Source: Spirochaetae bacterium HGW-Spirochaetae-4
GTDB taxonomy: Bacteria > Spirochaetota > Spirochaetia > Sphaerochaetales > Sphaerochaetaceae
NCBI GenBank assembly: GCA_002839335.1
Contig: PGXU01000012.1
Location: 1 to 64,000 of the forward strand
Direction of reading: 5' to 3'
DNA length: 64,000 bases
Below, piece after piece: positions 9,356 through 20,358 of this stretch (within the stretch, counting starts at the first letter, position 1; each line of letters begins with the position of its first letter). The translations under genes and the position numbers were made by a program. Under the pieces are notes generated by a model. It was not told where the DNA came from. It searched no databases and saw only the letters and a program-made list of their open reading frames with translations.

Positions 9356-10720
9356 ATGGTCGATATCGGTGGAAAGCGGATATATGTGGAGAATCTCGGT
9401 TGCGCGAAAAATCAGGTCGATGCCGAAATCATGGTCAATGAATTGGTCGAGGCCGGCTGTATCGCAGTCGAGAATGCAGACGATGCCGATGTCATATTGG
9501 TCAACACGTGCGGATTCATCGAATCGGCCCGTGCCGAATCGGTGGAGACTTTCTTTGGCTTGCGCGAGCAGTATCCTAATGCCAAGGTTGTCATGACCGG
9601 GTGTCTTTCCCAGCGCTACGGCAAGGAACTGGAGAAGGAACTGACCGAAGCCGACGGCATATTCGGGAACAGGGACCTGAGCCATATCACCACGTTGGTA
9701 CGCCGGATCTATGCCGGCGAGCGGGCTATCGATCTGCCGGCGTATCCCCTGATCACCGAAGAGAGCGACAAGCGGGGCAAGTTGTTCAATTTCCCCGGCA
9801 GTGCATATCTGAAGATATCCGAAGGTTGCAACCACCGGTGCCGATACTGCGCCATTCCCGTAATCCGGGGCAATCTGCGCAGCCGTCCGTCCGATGCGAT
9901 TATCGAAGACGCGAAACGGCTCATCGGCAGCGGAATCAAGGAATTGAACCTGATTGCGCAGGACCTGGCCGCATACGGTACCGACCAGGGAGACAATACT
10001 TCGAAATTCCTTGAACTGCTGCAGGCTCTGGCGGCATTGGAAGGCGATTTCCGCCTCCGTATGCTCTATATCCATCCCGATGCCTTTCCTGCCGAGCTCC
10101 CTGCCTTGGTTGCCGCGACACCCAAGATCATTCCCTACTTCGATATCCCCTTCCAACATGCCCACCCCGATGTATTGCGGCCTATGGGTAGGATGGGGGA
10201 TCGCGAAACCTATCTGGAATTGATCGCATCGATTAGGGCAGTGGTGCCCGACGCTACATTGCGATCCACATTCATGCTCGGCTTCACAGGAGAAACGCCG
10301 GAGACCGTCATGGAACTACAGCGGTTTGTCAAGGAAGCCCAACTCGATTGGGTCGGCTCGTTCGTCTACTCCCGGGAAGAGGATACTCCTGCCTACAAGG
10401 ACCGGACTGCGGCCGAACACAAGACTATTAGCAAAAAGGCAGCGAAGTGGCAGAAGGAGCTTGAGGCTATCCAGGAACCCATAACCGCGCAGCGCTTGCA
10501 GCGGTTTGTGGGAACCGTGCAGGATGTCCTGATCGAAGAACTGGTGGAGGGCGAGGATCTTGCGATCGGAAGGACACCCCACCAAGCTCCCGAGGTCGAC
10601 GGCTTGACAGTGGTCATGGGACGGAGCCTTGTTCCCGGAGAAATCGTACGATGTGGTATCTCCCGTGTGAACGGGATTGACCTGGAGGCGATTCCGGTCG
10701 GTTCGGAGGGATCCCGGTGA
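9356..10720 (+). CDS. rimO: Ribosomal protein S12 methylthiotransferase RimO
   Basis: IYVENLGCAKNQVDAEIMVNELV; radical-SAM CNHRCRYCAIP; C-terminal TRAM. ORF-track start (9248) lies inside the preceding terminator; ATG 9356 has a ggagg RBS. Confidence 0.95.
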   Translation: MVDIGGKRIYVENLGCAKNQVDAEIMVNELVEAGCIAVENADDADVILVNTCGFIESARAESVETFFGLREQYPNAKVVMTGCLSQRYGKELEKELTEADGIFGNRDLSHITTLVRRIYAGERAIDLPAYPLITEESDKRGKLFNFPGSAYLKISEGCNHRCRYCAIPVIRGNLRSRPSDAIIEDAKRLIGSGIKELNLIAQDLAAYGTDQGDNTSKFLELLQALAALEGDFRLRMLYIHPDAFPAELPALVAATPKIIPYFDIPFQHAHPDVLRPMGRMGDRETYLELIASIRAVVPDATLRSTFMLGFTGETPETVMELQRFVKEAQLDWVGSFVYSREEDTPAYKDRTAAEHKTISKKAAKWQKELEAIQEPITAQRLQRFVGTVQDVLIEELVEGEDLAIGRTPHQAPEVDGLTVVMGRSLVPGEIVRCGISRVNGIDLEAIPVGSEGSR

Positions 10721-12981
10721 GTCGTATCGATACGTATCTGAATGAACTGAACGAACCCCAACGTGAGGCTGTATTGGAAAATAGCCGGCCCCTGCTGGTA
10801 CTTGCCGGAGCAGGGTCGGGCAAGACACGCGTCATCACGACCAAAATCGCCTATGCTGTGGAAGTCCTTGGACTCCGGCCTTGGGAAATTTTGGCTGTGA
10901 CCTTTACCAACCGTGCCGCGAAAGAGATGAAGGATCGCGTCACCGACATGCTCGAGGGTATCGATGTGTCGGACATGCAGATCAGAACGTTCCACTCGTT
11001 CGGGGCCTGGTTGTTGCGCCGGTATGGCAGCAGCATCGGTCTGAGCAACACCTTCAGCATCTACGACGACGAGGATTCCCTGTCGGTGCTCGCCTCCTGT
11101 TATCCCGAGAGCAAGAAGGCGGAACTGTCACCCGTGGCTAAGGCCATTTCGTTGGCAAAGGATATGGGATTGGATCCCGAAAGCCCCGAATTGGCTGATT
11201 TCAGACGCGACCACGTGTTCCGCAAGCAGTTCGCCGATTATGAGAAGAAGTTGCGGCAAGTGGGGAATGTGGACTTCGCCGATCTCATCGGTCGGTCCAT
11301 CGAGTTGATCGAATCGGACAAGCAGGTCGCCGCCATGGTGCACCGAAGGTTCAAGATGGTGCTGGTCGACGAATATCAGGACTCGAACATGTCGCAATTC
11401 AAGTTGCTCAAGTCGCTGGTCGGACCACACACGTTCGTATGCGTTGTCGGTGACGATGACCAGAGCATCTACCGTTTCCGCGGGGCCGAGGTCGAGAATA
11501 TCCTTTCGTTCCCCGATGTCTATCCCAATACACGGGTAGTGAAGCTCGAACAAAACTACCGGTCCACGAAGAACATTTTAGCACTTGCCAGCAAGGTCAT
11601 CTCCCGCAATACCGGGCGACACCCGAAGACATTGTGGACCGACAAGGACGGGGGCGAGCCGTGCAAGCTCATCCATGTCTCGGATGAACGGGCCGAAGCA
11701 TTGCGTGTGGCTATGGAATTGCGCAGGAACGGCAAGTATGACGATGCGGCGGTCCTGTACCGCACCAATGCCCAGTCGGTGGCTTTCGAGACGCTGTTCA
11801 CCCAGTCGGGAATTCCCTACAAGGTGATTGGAGCACTGCGATTCTATGATCGGGAGGAGATAAAGGATGCCCTTGCGCTTCTCTATATCCTCATGAACCG
11901 CAACGATGAAGTCAATTTCAAGCGGATGGTGAACAAGCCCACACGGGGTCTCGGGGGAGTGTCCATCGACAAGGTCCTCGACGTGGCCTTTAGTCGTTCA
12001 TGTGATCTGATCACCGCCTTGCACACCTCGGTCGAGGAAGGCCTCCTTACCGGAAAGGCCGCGACCGGAGCGGCCAAGTTCGCCTCGTTGTTCGATGGGG
12101 CCGAGCTGAAACTGCAGGAAAGCAACTCCGAAGCCTTGCGGTACCTGCTGGAGGAATCGGGAGTGGTAGAGCATTTCAAGGAACAGGATATCCGCAACAA
12201 GACCGATAAGACGGACAACCTCGGAACCTTGGTCTCAACCGTCGGGGAATATCCTGCGGGCAAGGAAGGCTTGGGATTGTTCCTCGAGTCCTTGATGCTC
12301 GATCCGACCATGATCGGCCACAAGGACCCGTCGGACAAGGCCGGCGTATCCCTCATAACCATGCACAATACGAAGGGGCTGGAATTCGACCGTGTGTTTA
12401 TCACAGGATTGGAAGAGGGGGTATTCCCCGGCAGGTCGAGTGAAAGCGATGCCGATATCGAGGAAGAGCGCCGCATCTTCTATGTGGCGATCACACGGGC
12501 CCGCAAGGAGGTGTTCCTGCTTGCCTGTAGCCGTAGGACCATGTGGGGCAAGACCGCCTATCAGACTCCATCGCGATTTCTCCAGGAGATTCCCAGGGAT
12601 CTGGTGGAGACCGAGGGAGCCAAACGGGAGTCTTCGGTATTCTCTGCCGGTTACGGAGGATTCGGGGCATTGGATGCCAAACGCATGCGTGGCGATGCCT
12701 ATAGTCCCGCAGTTCGGAAGGGGACCGGTCGCAATGCGAATATCATCCTCTCTCCGGTGAAGGATTTCACTTCCAAAGGTGTTCAGTCGAACTCGGCTGG
12801 GGATGCAAGCGGGGCGTTTTCCTTGGGTGATAGGGTGTATCACGATGCGTTCGGAGAGGGTGAGGTCCAGGGTATCAAGACGATCCGGGGGAAGGAGATG
12901 GTGGATGTTCGGTTCGCGACCGGCAAGATCTCCACGTTCTTTTCCGACAAGGCTCCGCTTGAGAAATTGGCCCGTGACTGA
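10717..12981 (+). CDS. UvrD/PcrA/Rep-family ATP-dependent DNA helicase
   Basis: LNEPQREAVLENSRPLLVLAGAGSGKTRVITTKIAY; VDEYQDSN; DDDQSIYRFRGA; TMHNTKGLEFDRVFITGLEEGVFP. Confidence 0.95.
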   Translation: MSRIDTYLNELNEPQREAVLENSRPLLVLAGAGSGKTRVITTKIAYAVEVLGLRPWEILAVTFTNRAAKEMKDRVTDMLEGIDVSDMQIRTFHSFGAWLLRRYGSSIGLSNTFSIYDDEDSLSVLASCYPESKKAELSPVAKAISLAKDMGLDPESPELADFRRDHVFRKQFADYEKKLRQVGNVDFADLIGRSIELIESDKQVAAMVHRRFKMVLVDEYQDSNMSQFKLLKSLVGPHTFVCVVGDDDQSIYRFRGAEVENILSFPDVYPNTRVVKLEQNYRSTKNILALASKVISRNTGRHPKTLWTDKDGGEPCKLIHVSDERAEALRVAMELRRNGKYDDAAVLYRTNAQSVAFETLFTQSGIPYKVIGALRFYDREEIKDALALLYILMNRNDEVNFKRMVNKPTRGLGGVSIDKVLDVAFSRSCDLITALHTSVEEGLLTGKAATGAAKFASLFDGAELKLQESNSEALRYLLEESGVVEHFKEQDIRNKTDKTDNLGTLVSTVGEYPAGKEGLGLFLESLMLDPTMIGHKDPSDKAGVSLITMHNTKGLEFDRVFITGLEEGVFPGRSSESDADIEEERRIFYVAITRARKEVFLLACSRRTMWGKTAYQTPSRFLQEIPRDLVETEGAKRESSVFSAGYGGFGALDAKRMRGDAYSPAVRKGTGRNANIILSPVKDFTSKGVQSNSAGDASGAFSLGDRVYHDAFGEGEVQGIKTIRGKEMVDVRFATGKISTFFSDKAPLEKLARD

Positions 12982-12982
12982 T

Positions 12983-13828
12983 ATGATGCATTTCATGGGT
13001 AGACAAAACGACCTTCCTCCCTATACTATGCCTCTTGTCGTCCGTGCGCGTGAGTACCATTTGTACGATCGCGAAGGCAAACGATACATCGATTTTTTTC
13101 AGAACCATGGTAGGGCTATTCTGGGTCATAGGCCCGATGGAATATTACGTGCAATGAAAAGTACCGCTTCGCGTGGCCTTCTTGCCGAATATCCCTCGGT
13201 TTATCCCGGAAGGCTCGAAAAGATAGTGGAACAGTTGCTGCCCGGTTACCGCGTCGTCCGTCTGTATGACAGTCGACGGTATGCGGTGGAGGCTTTGCGA
13301 CAGGTGTTCGGTCCGGATGATGCTCCACTCGTCATCGCCGATCCTGCGCTTGCCGATATCGCCACCGGTCGAACCGTAGCCTTCTGGCGCCCCTTTCTTG
13401 CAGATGTTGAGGTCAATGCCGAGGTCCTCATCCCAATCCTTCCTTTCCCAGGGAATTTTATCTGCGAGATGGTTTGTGCCAAGGATCCGACGGTTGCCGA
13501 TCAGCTTCCTCCCTCGGACGCCATTTCTCCGCTGGTCATCGACCTGATGGTCAAGACAATTGGAGACTTGTTGTCGATGGATGAGAAGCAACGGAAGCGA
13601 TTTTTCCGAAAGACGTATCTGCATGCACTCATGCGGCGGACATGCGGTCCCTACTGCATGACGTCCTTGGATGATGCGGATTACCGGAAGTTCCATGCCG
13701 CGGCATTCGATGCAGGTGTGCTTCTTCCGCCGACGCAGGACGCGCCGATCATCATCCCTCCGGTGTTCACTGAGGGGGAGGTTGCCCGGTTTTTGCCGAT
13801 CGCCGAGGAGTTTCTTGGGAAAAGGTGA
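12983..13828 (+). CDS. Short aminotransferase class III-like protein (HemL-like N-terminus)
   Basis: Start ATG 12983 just after helicase stop. LPLVVRAREYHLYDREGKRYIDFFQNHGRAILGHRPDGILRAMKSTASRGLLAEYPS resembles the class III N-terminus; only 281 aa. Confidence 0.6.
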   Translation: MMHFMGRQNDLPPYTMPLVVRAREYHLYDREGKRYIDFFQNHGRAILGHRPDGILRAMKSTASRGLLAEYPSVYPGRLEKIVEQLLPGYRVVRLYDSRRYAVEALRQVFGPDDAPLVIADPALADIATGRTVAFWRPFLADVEVNAEVLIPILPFPGNFICEMVCAKDPTVADQLPPSDAISPLVIDLMVKTIGDLLSMDEKQRKRFFRKTYLHALMRRTCGPYCMTSLDDADYRKFHAAAFDAGVLLPPTQDAPIIIPPVFTEGEVARFLPIAEEFLGKR

Positions 13829-13843
13829 ATCTATCGCCATGTA

Positions 13844-13872
13844 TTGACATACATTGGGAAAATGTGTAACTA
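13844..13872 (+). promoter_or_regulatory. Predicted sigma-70 promoter of rplM-rpsI
   Basis: TTGACA 13844-13849, 17 nt, TAACTA at 13867-13872 with an upstream TGTG. Confidence 0.5.
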
Positions 13873-13899
13873 TACACCGCTGATTGCGGAATAATACGC

Positions 13900-13920
13900 G
13901 AGAGAGGTACGTCCTCTCTT
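13900..13920 (+). promoter_or_regulatory. Hairpin in rplM 5' UTR (possible L13 leader)
   Basis: AGAGAGG-tacgt-CCTCTCT about 20 nt upstream of the rplM ATG. Confidence 0.4.
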
Positions 13921-13938
13921 GAACATAGGGTTATGTAG

Positions 13939-14367
13939 ATGAAGACTATTTTTGTAAAACCGGCAACGATCGTAAAGAAATGGTATCTGATCGATGCTGA
14001 AGGAAAGGAATTGGGTCGTGTGGCAGTTGCTGCCGCGCGTATTCTTCGTGGCAAGAACAAGCCTGAGTATGTCCCTCACCAGGACATGGGCGACTTCGTT
14101 ATCGTCATCAATGCTGCGAAGGCCGCGTTGACCGGCAACAAGTACGAAGACAAGATGTATTACCGCCACTCCAATTACCCGGGTGGTTTGACTACAGAGT
14201 CGTATGCAGACATGGTAGTCCGCAAGCCGACCTTCCCGATGGAGCACGCTGTTAAAGGAATGCTTCCCAAGGGTGCATTGGGGAACAAGTTGTTCACCAA
14301 CATGAAAGTGTATGCGGGCGATGTCCATCCGCATGCGGCACAGCAACCCATCCAGGTGGAAATCTAA
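13939..14367 (+). CDS. rplM: 50S ribosomal protein L13
   Basis: KTIFVKPATIVKKWYLIDAEGKELGRVAVAAARILRGKNKPEYVPHQDMGDFVIVINA. Confidence 0.98.
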   Translation: MKTIFVKPATIVKKWYLIDAEGKELGRVAVAAARILRGKNKPEYVPHQDMGDFVIVINAAKAALTGNKYEDKMYYRHSNYPGGLTTESYADMVVRKPTFPMEHAVKGMLPKGALGNKLFTNMKVYAGDVHPHAAQQPIQVEI

Positions 14368-14382
14368 GGCAGGAGCAGGAAA

Positions 14383-14799
14383 GTGGCAACTAAGAAAAGC
14401 GAGAAACAGAATGTGAATCTTGGACTCGGTACCGGTCGTCGCAAGACAGCCGTTGCCCGTGTATATCTTCGCGATGGCGAAGGCAAAATAACCATCAACG
14501 GCCGCAATGTGGACGAGTACTTCGGTAATCCCCTGTACGTCTACATGGTAAAGCAGCCACTTGATGTGACCGACAACATGAACAAGTTCGACTTGGTGAT
14601 CAACGTCAACGGCGGTGGTCCCACAGGTCAAGCCGGTGCTTGCCGTCATGGCATCGCACGTGCATTGGTCGCACACGACGAGGCCAATCGTCCGGTGCTC
14701 CATGCAAACGGGTTCATGACCCGAGACTCGCGCATGGTCGAGCGCAAGAAGTTCGGTCAGCCCGGAGCACGCCGCAAGTTCCAGTTCTCCAAGCGTTAA
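14383..14799 (+). CDS. rpsI: 30S ribosomal protein S9 (GTG start)
   Basis: [26 protein letters not shown]...[25 protein letters not shown]. Confidence 0.98.
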   Translation: MATKKSEKQNVNLGLGTGRRKTAVARVYLRDGEGKITINGRNVDEYFGNPLYVYMVKQPLDVTDNMNKFDLVINVNGGGPTGQAGACRHGIARALVAHDEANRPVLHANGFMTRDSRMVERKKFGQPGARRKFQFSKR

Positions 14800-14814
14800 G
14801 CGCGGGGAGGTTGG

Positions 14815-15420
14815 ATGGCGTACGCCACCATACGGAGAGGAGCTTCGCAGGACGGTTATTTTGCCGTCCCTGTCGAGGGCTCCTCTTTTTTCATATCCCC
14901 AGGTCAACTTGCTCATTTTTCTTTGCATGACGGCCAGGAGCTTACCGAAGCGGAATTCAACACATTGCGCCAGCACCTGGTTGGCATGCGTTGCCGCCAA
15001 AAGGCCATGGATCTGTTGGCAATGCGGGAGCATGGGCGTAAGGAACTCGAATTGAAATTGCGTCGTAAGGAGTTTCCTTCCGACACCATCGCCGAACAGC
15101 TTGATCGGCTCGAGGAGGAAAACCTGCTCAGCGACCAACGGTTTGCCTTTCAGTTCATAGTTTCCAGGCAACGGAAAAATCCAGAGGGACGACATGTGCT
15201 GGTCCTGCGGCTCATGCAGCGCGGAATCGACCGCACCATTGCCGAATCAGTGGCTGGACAGTGGTTTTCGGACGAAGAGGCGGCACATGATGCCCTCCAC
15301 CGTGCGGCTGCGAGAAGTCTTCGCAAGAAGCAGGTAGACCATACCCAACTGAGAGCCGAGTTGTACAAGAAGGGTTTCACGGCAGCCGAAATCTCAAACT
15401 TCATGGATGAATTAAACTAG
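14815..15420 (+). CDS. recX: RecX-family regulatory protein
   Basis: AMDLLAMREHGRKELELKLRRKEFPSDTIAEQLDRLEEENLLSDQRFAFQFIVSRQRKNPEGRHVL: RecX helical repeats. Confidence 0.85.
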   Translation: MAYATIRRGASQDGYFAVPVEGSSFFISPGQLAHFSLHDGQELTEAEFNTLRQHLVGMRCRQKAMDLLAMREHGRKELELKLRRKEFPSDTIAEQLDRLEEENLLSDQRFAFQFIVSRQRKNPEGRHVLVLRLMQRGIDRTIAESVAGQWFSDEEAAHDALHRAAARSLRKKQVDHTQLRAELYKKGFTAAEISNFMDELN

Positions 15421-15498
15421 TATTTCCCTACGCCTTCACCAGGTTTTTTCAATCCCATGGAAGGGTAAAAATCCGTATGCTACAATAATACCGAGACT

Positions 15499-16278
15499 AT
15501 GGGAAAGGATTATTGTGAACAGGTATCGTTTCCTCCAATCAGAAAGGCAACCGTAGACCTTTTGTCCGTGGCCGTGCATAAGCATATGATTCATGGCATG
15601 ATCGAGGTCGATGTGACAGATTGCAGGTCCCGGTTTCGTGCGATGAGGACACAAGGCAAAGAGATCCCGTCCCTCACCAGTTATATCATATACTGCTGTG
15701 CGAAAGTCGTGTCCAAGGACAAGATGTTGCATGCATACCGTACACTGGGAAACCGTCTGGTCCTATTCGACGATGTCGATGTGAGTCTGCCTATAGAGAG
15801 ATCCGTTAATGGCCAACTTGAAGTTGTTCCCTCGATCGTTCGTGCGGCGAACAGCAAAACGGTCGGTGAGATCAGCAGGGAAATTGAACAGAGTAGGCAA
15901 CTTCCCATGCAAGGAAACGAGATGTTGAGAGGAATGCGGTTATTTCTTTTGATTCCCGGTGTGTTGCGACGACTACTGTTTCGTCTGATGGGACGGATGC
16001 CGCGAAGTCTGAAAGACAAATTCGGTACTGTAATGGTCACTTCTGTCGGCATGTTCGGACACGGTGCGGGATGGGGTTTTCCTATTGCGACCCATACATT
16101 GAATATTGCGATTGGAAGTATTGTCAAAAGGTTGGAGTTGGTCGGTGGTGGGGTCAAACAACGGGAATTCCTCTGTCTGACAGTGAGTTTCGATCACGAT
16201 ATCGTCGACGGGGCTCCTGCCGCCCGGTTCATTTATCGGTTGAAACGTATGGTCGAACGGTGTGAAGGGTTGGAGTGA
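15499..16278 (+). CDS. Stand-alone 2-oxoacid dehydrogenase acyltransferase (E2/CAT-fold) catalytic domain protein
   Basis: FGTVMVTSVGMFGHGAGWGFPI...LCLTVSFDHDIVDGAPAARFIYRLKRM contains HxxxDG; no lipoyl or PSBD segment. Confidence 0.75.
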   Translation: MGKDYCEQVSFPPIRKATVDLLSVAVHKHMIHGMIEVDVTDCRSRFRAMRTQGKEIPSLTSYIIYCCAKVVSKDKMLHAYRTLGNRLVLFDDVDVSLPIERSVNGQLEVVPSIVRAANSKTVGEISREIEQSRQLPMQGNEMLRGMRLFLLIPGVLRRLLFRLMGRMPRSLKDKFGTVMVTSVGMFGHGAGWGFPIATHTLNIAIGSIVKRLELVGGGVKQREFLCLTVSFDHDIVDGAPAARFIYRLKRMVERCEGLE

Positions 16279-16283
16279 AAAAA

Positions 16284-16309
16284 GGCCACCCACCGAAGCG
16301 GGTAGCCGG
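16284..16309 (-). terminator. Terminator of eno
   Basis: GGCTACCCGCTTCGGTGGGTGGCC followed by TTTTTT on the minus strand. Confidence 0.75.
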
Positions 16310-16344
16310 AATCTCTAACGGTTCATCTTATAATCGCAGGATAA

Positions 16345-17655
<1,311 letters not shown>

Positions 17656-17753
17656 CTATGTAACGTTATGTACAAAATATCGTTGTTTTCGTATCGATTG
17701 TCAAGGCGACAGGACTATTCGCGGACAAGTCCCTTTTCAAATGGGTATGGGGC

Positions 17754-18740
17754 ATGTACACTGTGGGCATGGATAGTCATGACGAACCAACCGGATACAC
17801 ATTGCCACCTCTTTCCGATGAATTTCTCTTCCAGGTAATCTTCTGCATGGAGGACCAGGCCAATGAGTATTGTGTCGACCTGAAGGACGGGATCATCACC
17901 GAGACGGCGTTCGTGGCGGACCGGCGCGAGATCGATCCCCAGCGATTCCTGGACTTGCCGCCGTGGTATCCGTCCGATGGGTTCAGGACAATGGAGAAGT
18001 TCGTGTCGACGTTGCGCAATCCGATCTACCGGGAACGGCTACGGCAGGTGCTCCAGTCGGGCAAAGGGGTCTTCAGGCAATTCAAGGATGTCCTGCATGA
18101 GCAATCCTCGTTGGAGCGCTTGTGGTACTATTATAAGGATAGGGAGATCAGACGCAGGATATTCCATTGGTATGAACGGCATGACGAGGCTTTCAGACTC
18201 GCGCGATTGGGTGAGGAGGCTCCAGAGGACGGTCCGGGCGAGTTGATCCGTGAGGATTTCGCCATAGTGACCGATGCGGGACCGTATCTCGAAGACATCG
18301 AGTCGGCGGGTGCGAGGATTGTCGAACGCCTGCATGCATCGGGCCAACGGACAGACTTGCATATCGCAGTCCAGGTGCGCGAGGCATGGAAAGAGCATGT
18401 CGATGACAAGCACGTCGTTGCGCTGTCCCTGAGCGGTCAGTTCGTCGCGTTCATCCGTTATCGGGTGTATGTGGATGAGGGGGTGGCGGTCATTCGTTGC
18501 TATGCGGTGGAAGGGGAGTTCCAGGGGCTGGGAGTCTTCCATTATCTGTTCGACAGTTTGTGTGCGCAACTCAACAATCAAGGGATTCGGGAAGTCGTGG
18601 TGAGGCTGGCTGGTGAATCGATTAAAATCGAGCATATGTTCGAATCGGTCAATCCGGTGAACCTTACCAGGACTATTTCGATTTCAGTTCCGCAGTGGTG
18701 CGATGATATTCCGAATATTGAACAATCTTCATTTGTATAA
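17754..18740 (+). CDS. UPF0158-family protein with C-terminal GNAT-like acetyltransferase domain
   Basis: N-terminal EYCVDLKDGIITE...DGFRTMEKFVSTLRNPIYRERLRQVLQSGKGVFRQFKDVL...ERLWYYYKDREIRRRIFHWY resembles UPF0158; C-terminal AVIRCYAVEGEFQGLGVFHYLFDSLCAQL resembles the GNAT acetyl-CoA region. Confidence 0.65.
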   Translation: MYTVGMDSHDEPTGYTLPPLSDEFLFQVIFCMEDQANEYCVDLKDGIITETAFVADRREIDPQRFLDLPPWYPSDGFRTMEKFVSTLRNPIYRERLRQVLQSGKGVFRQFKDVLHEQSSLERLWYYYKDREIRRRIFHWYERHDEAFRLARLGEEAPEDGPGELIREDFAIVTDAGPYLEDIESAGARIVERLHASGQRTDLHIAVQVREAWKEHVDDKHVVALSLSGQFVAFIRYRVYVDEGVAVIRCYAVEGEFQGLGVFHYLFDSLCAQLNNQGIREVVVRLAGESIKIEHMFESVNPVNLTRTISISVPQWCDDIPNIEQSSFV

Positions 18741-18899
18741 TTATTCAAATATTGCATGAATTTTCACATCTTACACACATAAAACCGACATCAAAATTGC
18801 CATTTTTTTGTGGATAGCGTAGAATTTGTTTTGAAAAATGTGATTTGCATGGTTTTTATATAGAACGCATGTAACTATTCAATCGAATATGAATTTAAC

Positions 18900-18928
18900 T
18901 TGACAGGTATATGGGGCGTTGTTATAAT
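18900..18928 (+). promoter_or_regulatory. Consensus sigma-70 promoter of outer-membrane protein gene
   Basis: TTGACA (18900-18905), 17-nt spacer, TATAAT (18923-18928); AT-rich upstream. Confidence 0.85.
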
Positions 18929-18997
18929 CCGTCTTGTATAACGAGAAAAGGGAAGAAGCGGGTCTTTGAGCCTGTCCCGAATTTTTTTGGAGGAAGT

Positions 18998-20248
18998 ATG
19001 AAGAAAATTTCTGCAGTACTTTTGGTTCTAGTACTCGTGGGCAGTGTGGCTTTCGCCGGCTTCACGGGTTCGGCAACGACTGGGTTTGGTTATAATTTGG
19101 ATTCAGGTGCAGTAGGTTTCATTACGCAGAGCCAAGCTGTATCCGTTGATGTCACTTTCTTGAGTGAGATTGGTAGTGCAAAGGGCGAAGGCGATATTTA
19201 TGCTGAAATCAATGCGACTTTAGATTTCAAATTTGATAACGCTGACGAAGACACATTACATGATGCTGATGAGATTGATGTTGAGTTCGAAATCACCAGT
19301 GCAAAGATTATCGCTGAGAACTGGTACGTTGGTATTCTTGAAGCTCTAGATGCTCCAAACTTTGCCAAATCTGCAATCGAAAGCAAAGATCGAACTTCTG
19401 CTGATAACGATCTTGGCTATTCTTTTGACGAAGACAAGACTGATTGGGCAGACGTCCAAGCTTCTGCGTACTTTGGAAAGGTAGCTGGAGTTGAAATTGG
19501 TTTCAGTGATTATGTTGCAAGTGTCGGTTTTCTTGGCAATCTGAAAGATGATCCTGTAACATATGACCTTTACGGAACTTTGACCACTCCTGCATTTGAA
19601 GTTGGTGATGGTCTGACAGTACAGGCTGGAGTAGCTGGATTGCTTGCTGACGATAACAATGCTGGTTCCGGATCAGTGAAATTTGCTTACGAAATGGACG
19701 ATGTGAAAGCAAGTGTCGCGGCAGACGTAGTCTATGATGGTGGTGTTGAAGCCGATGTTGCTCTTGCTGCTGCTTATGATGTCTACAGCTTGGATGTTTA
19801 TTTTGCTACAGTCGAATCCTATAACAAGGTTGATACTGCAACAACAAATCTCCTTTCTGCCAAAGTCGTTGTCGACCTCGATCCTCTTACAGTCACCGTC
19901 ACTGGCAAGAACTTGTTGAATACTCAGGCTTTGAGTGGTTCGGTCAAGTACCAAGTCAACGATGAGCTTGCTGTCACCGGTCGTGGCGCCTACACACTCG
20001 ATGATTCCTCTTGGAATGGTGGAGCTGATGTTGAGTACAAGACTGCTGATTACACTGCAAAGCTCGGTGGAACATTCTATAGCACAGACAAGATTAAGTT
20101 GAATGCATCTGTTGAATCCACAACCATGATTCCTGGTGCAACTCTCAAATTGGCTTATGCTGGCGATGACGTTACTGAAGTCGATGCAGCAACAGAAGAC
20201 AATGGTAACCTCGGTAAAGTTCTTGCTTCTGTCAAAATTGCATTCTAA
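18998..20248 (+). CDS. Predicted outer-membrane beta-barrel (porin-like) protein
   Basis: ATG 18998 with tggaggaag RBS; signal peptide MKKISAVLLVLVLVGSVAFAGF; repeated amphipathic beta strands; C-terminal GKVLASVKIAF. Confidence 0.75.
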   Translation: MKKISAVLLVLVLVGSVAFAGFTGSATTGFGYNLDSGAVGFITQSQAVSVDVTFLSEIGSAKGEGDIYAEINATLDFKFDNADEDTLHDADEIDVEFEITSAKIIAENWYVGILEALDAPNFAKSAIESKDRTSADNDLGYSFDEDKTDWADVQASAYFGKVAGVEIGFSDYVASVGFLGNLKDDPVTYDLYGTLTTPAFEVGDGLTVQAGVAGLLADDNNAGSGSVKFAYEMDDVKASVAADVVYDGGVEADVALAAAYDVYSLDVYFATVESYNKVDTATTNLLSAKVVVDLDPLTVTVTGKNLLNTQALSGSVKYQVNDELAVTGRGAYTLDDSSWNGGADVEYKTADYTAKLGGTFYSTDKIKLNASVESTTMIPGATLKLAYAGDDVTEVDAATEDNGNLGKVLASVKIAF

Positions 20249-20273
20249 ACAAACCACTCCAAATGGTTTACTT

Positions 20274-20300
20274 AAAGGCCGCCCACTCGGGCGGTCTTTT
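20274..20300 (+). terminator. Rho-independent terminator
   Basis: GGCCGCCC-actc-GGGCGGTC followed by TTTT. Confidence 0.85.
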
Positions 20301-20358
20301 AACGTCCATGGAACTATCTCGTTGAGCGCTTCAAAATACCCTTGAATTATTCCCCTTA

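Noticed and set aside
13870-15195. 441-aa minus-strand ORF opposite rplM/rpsI/recX
   Set aside because: Fully antisense to well-supported ribosomal protein genes.
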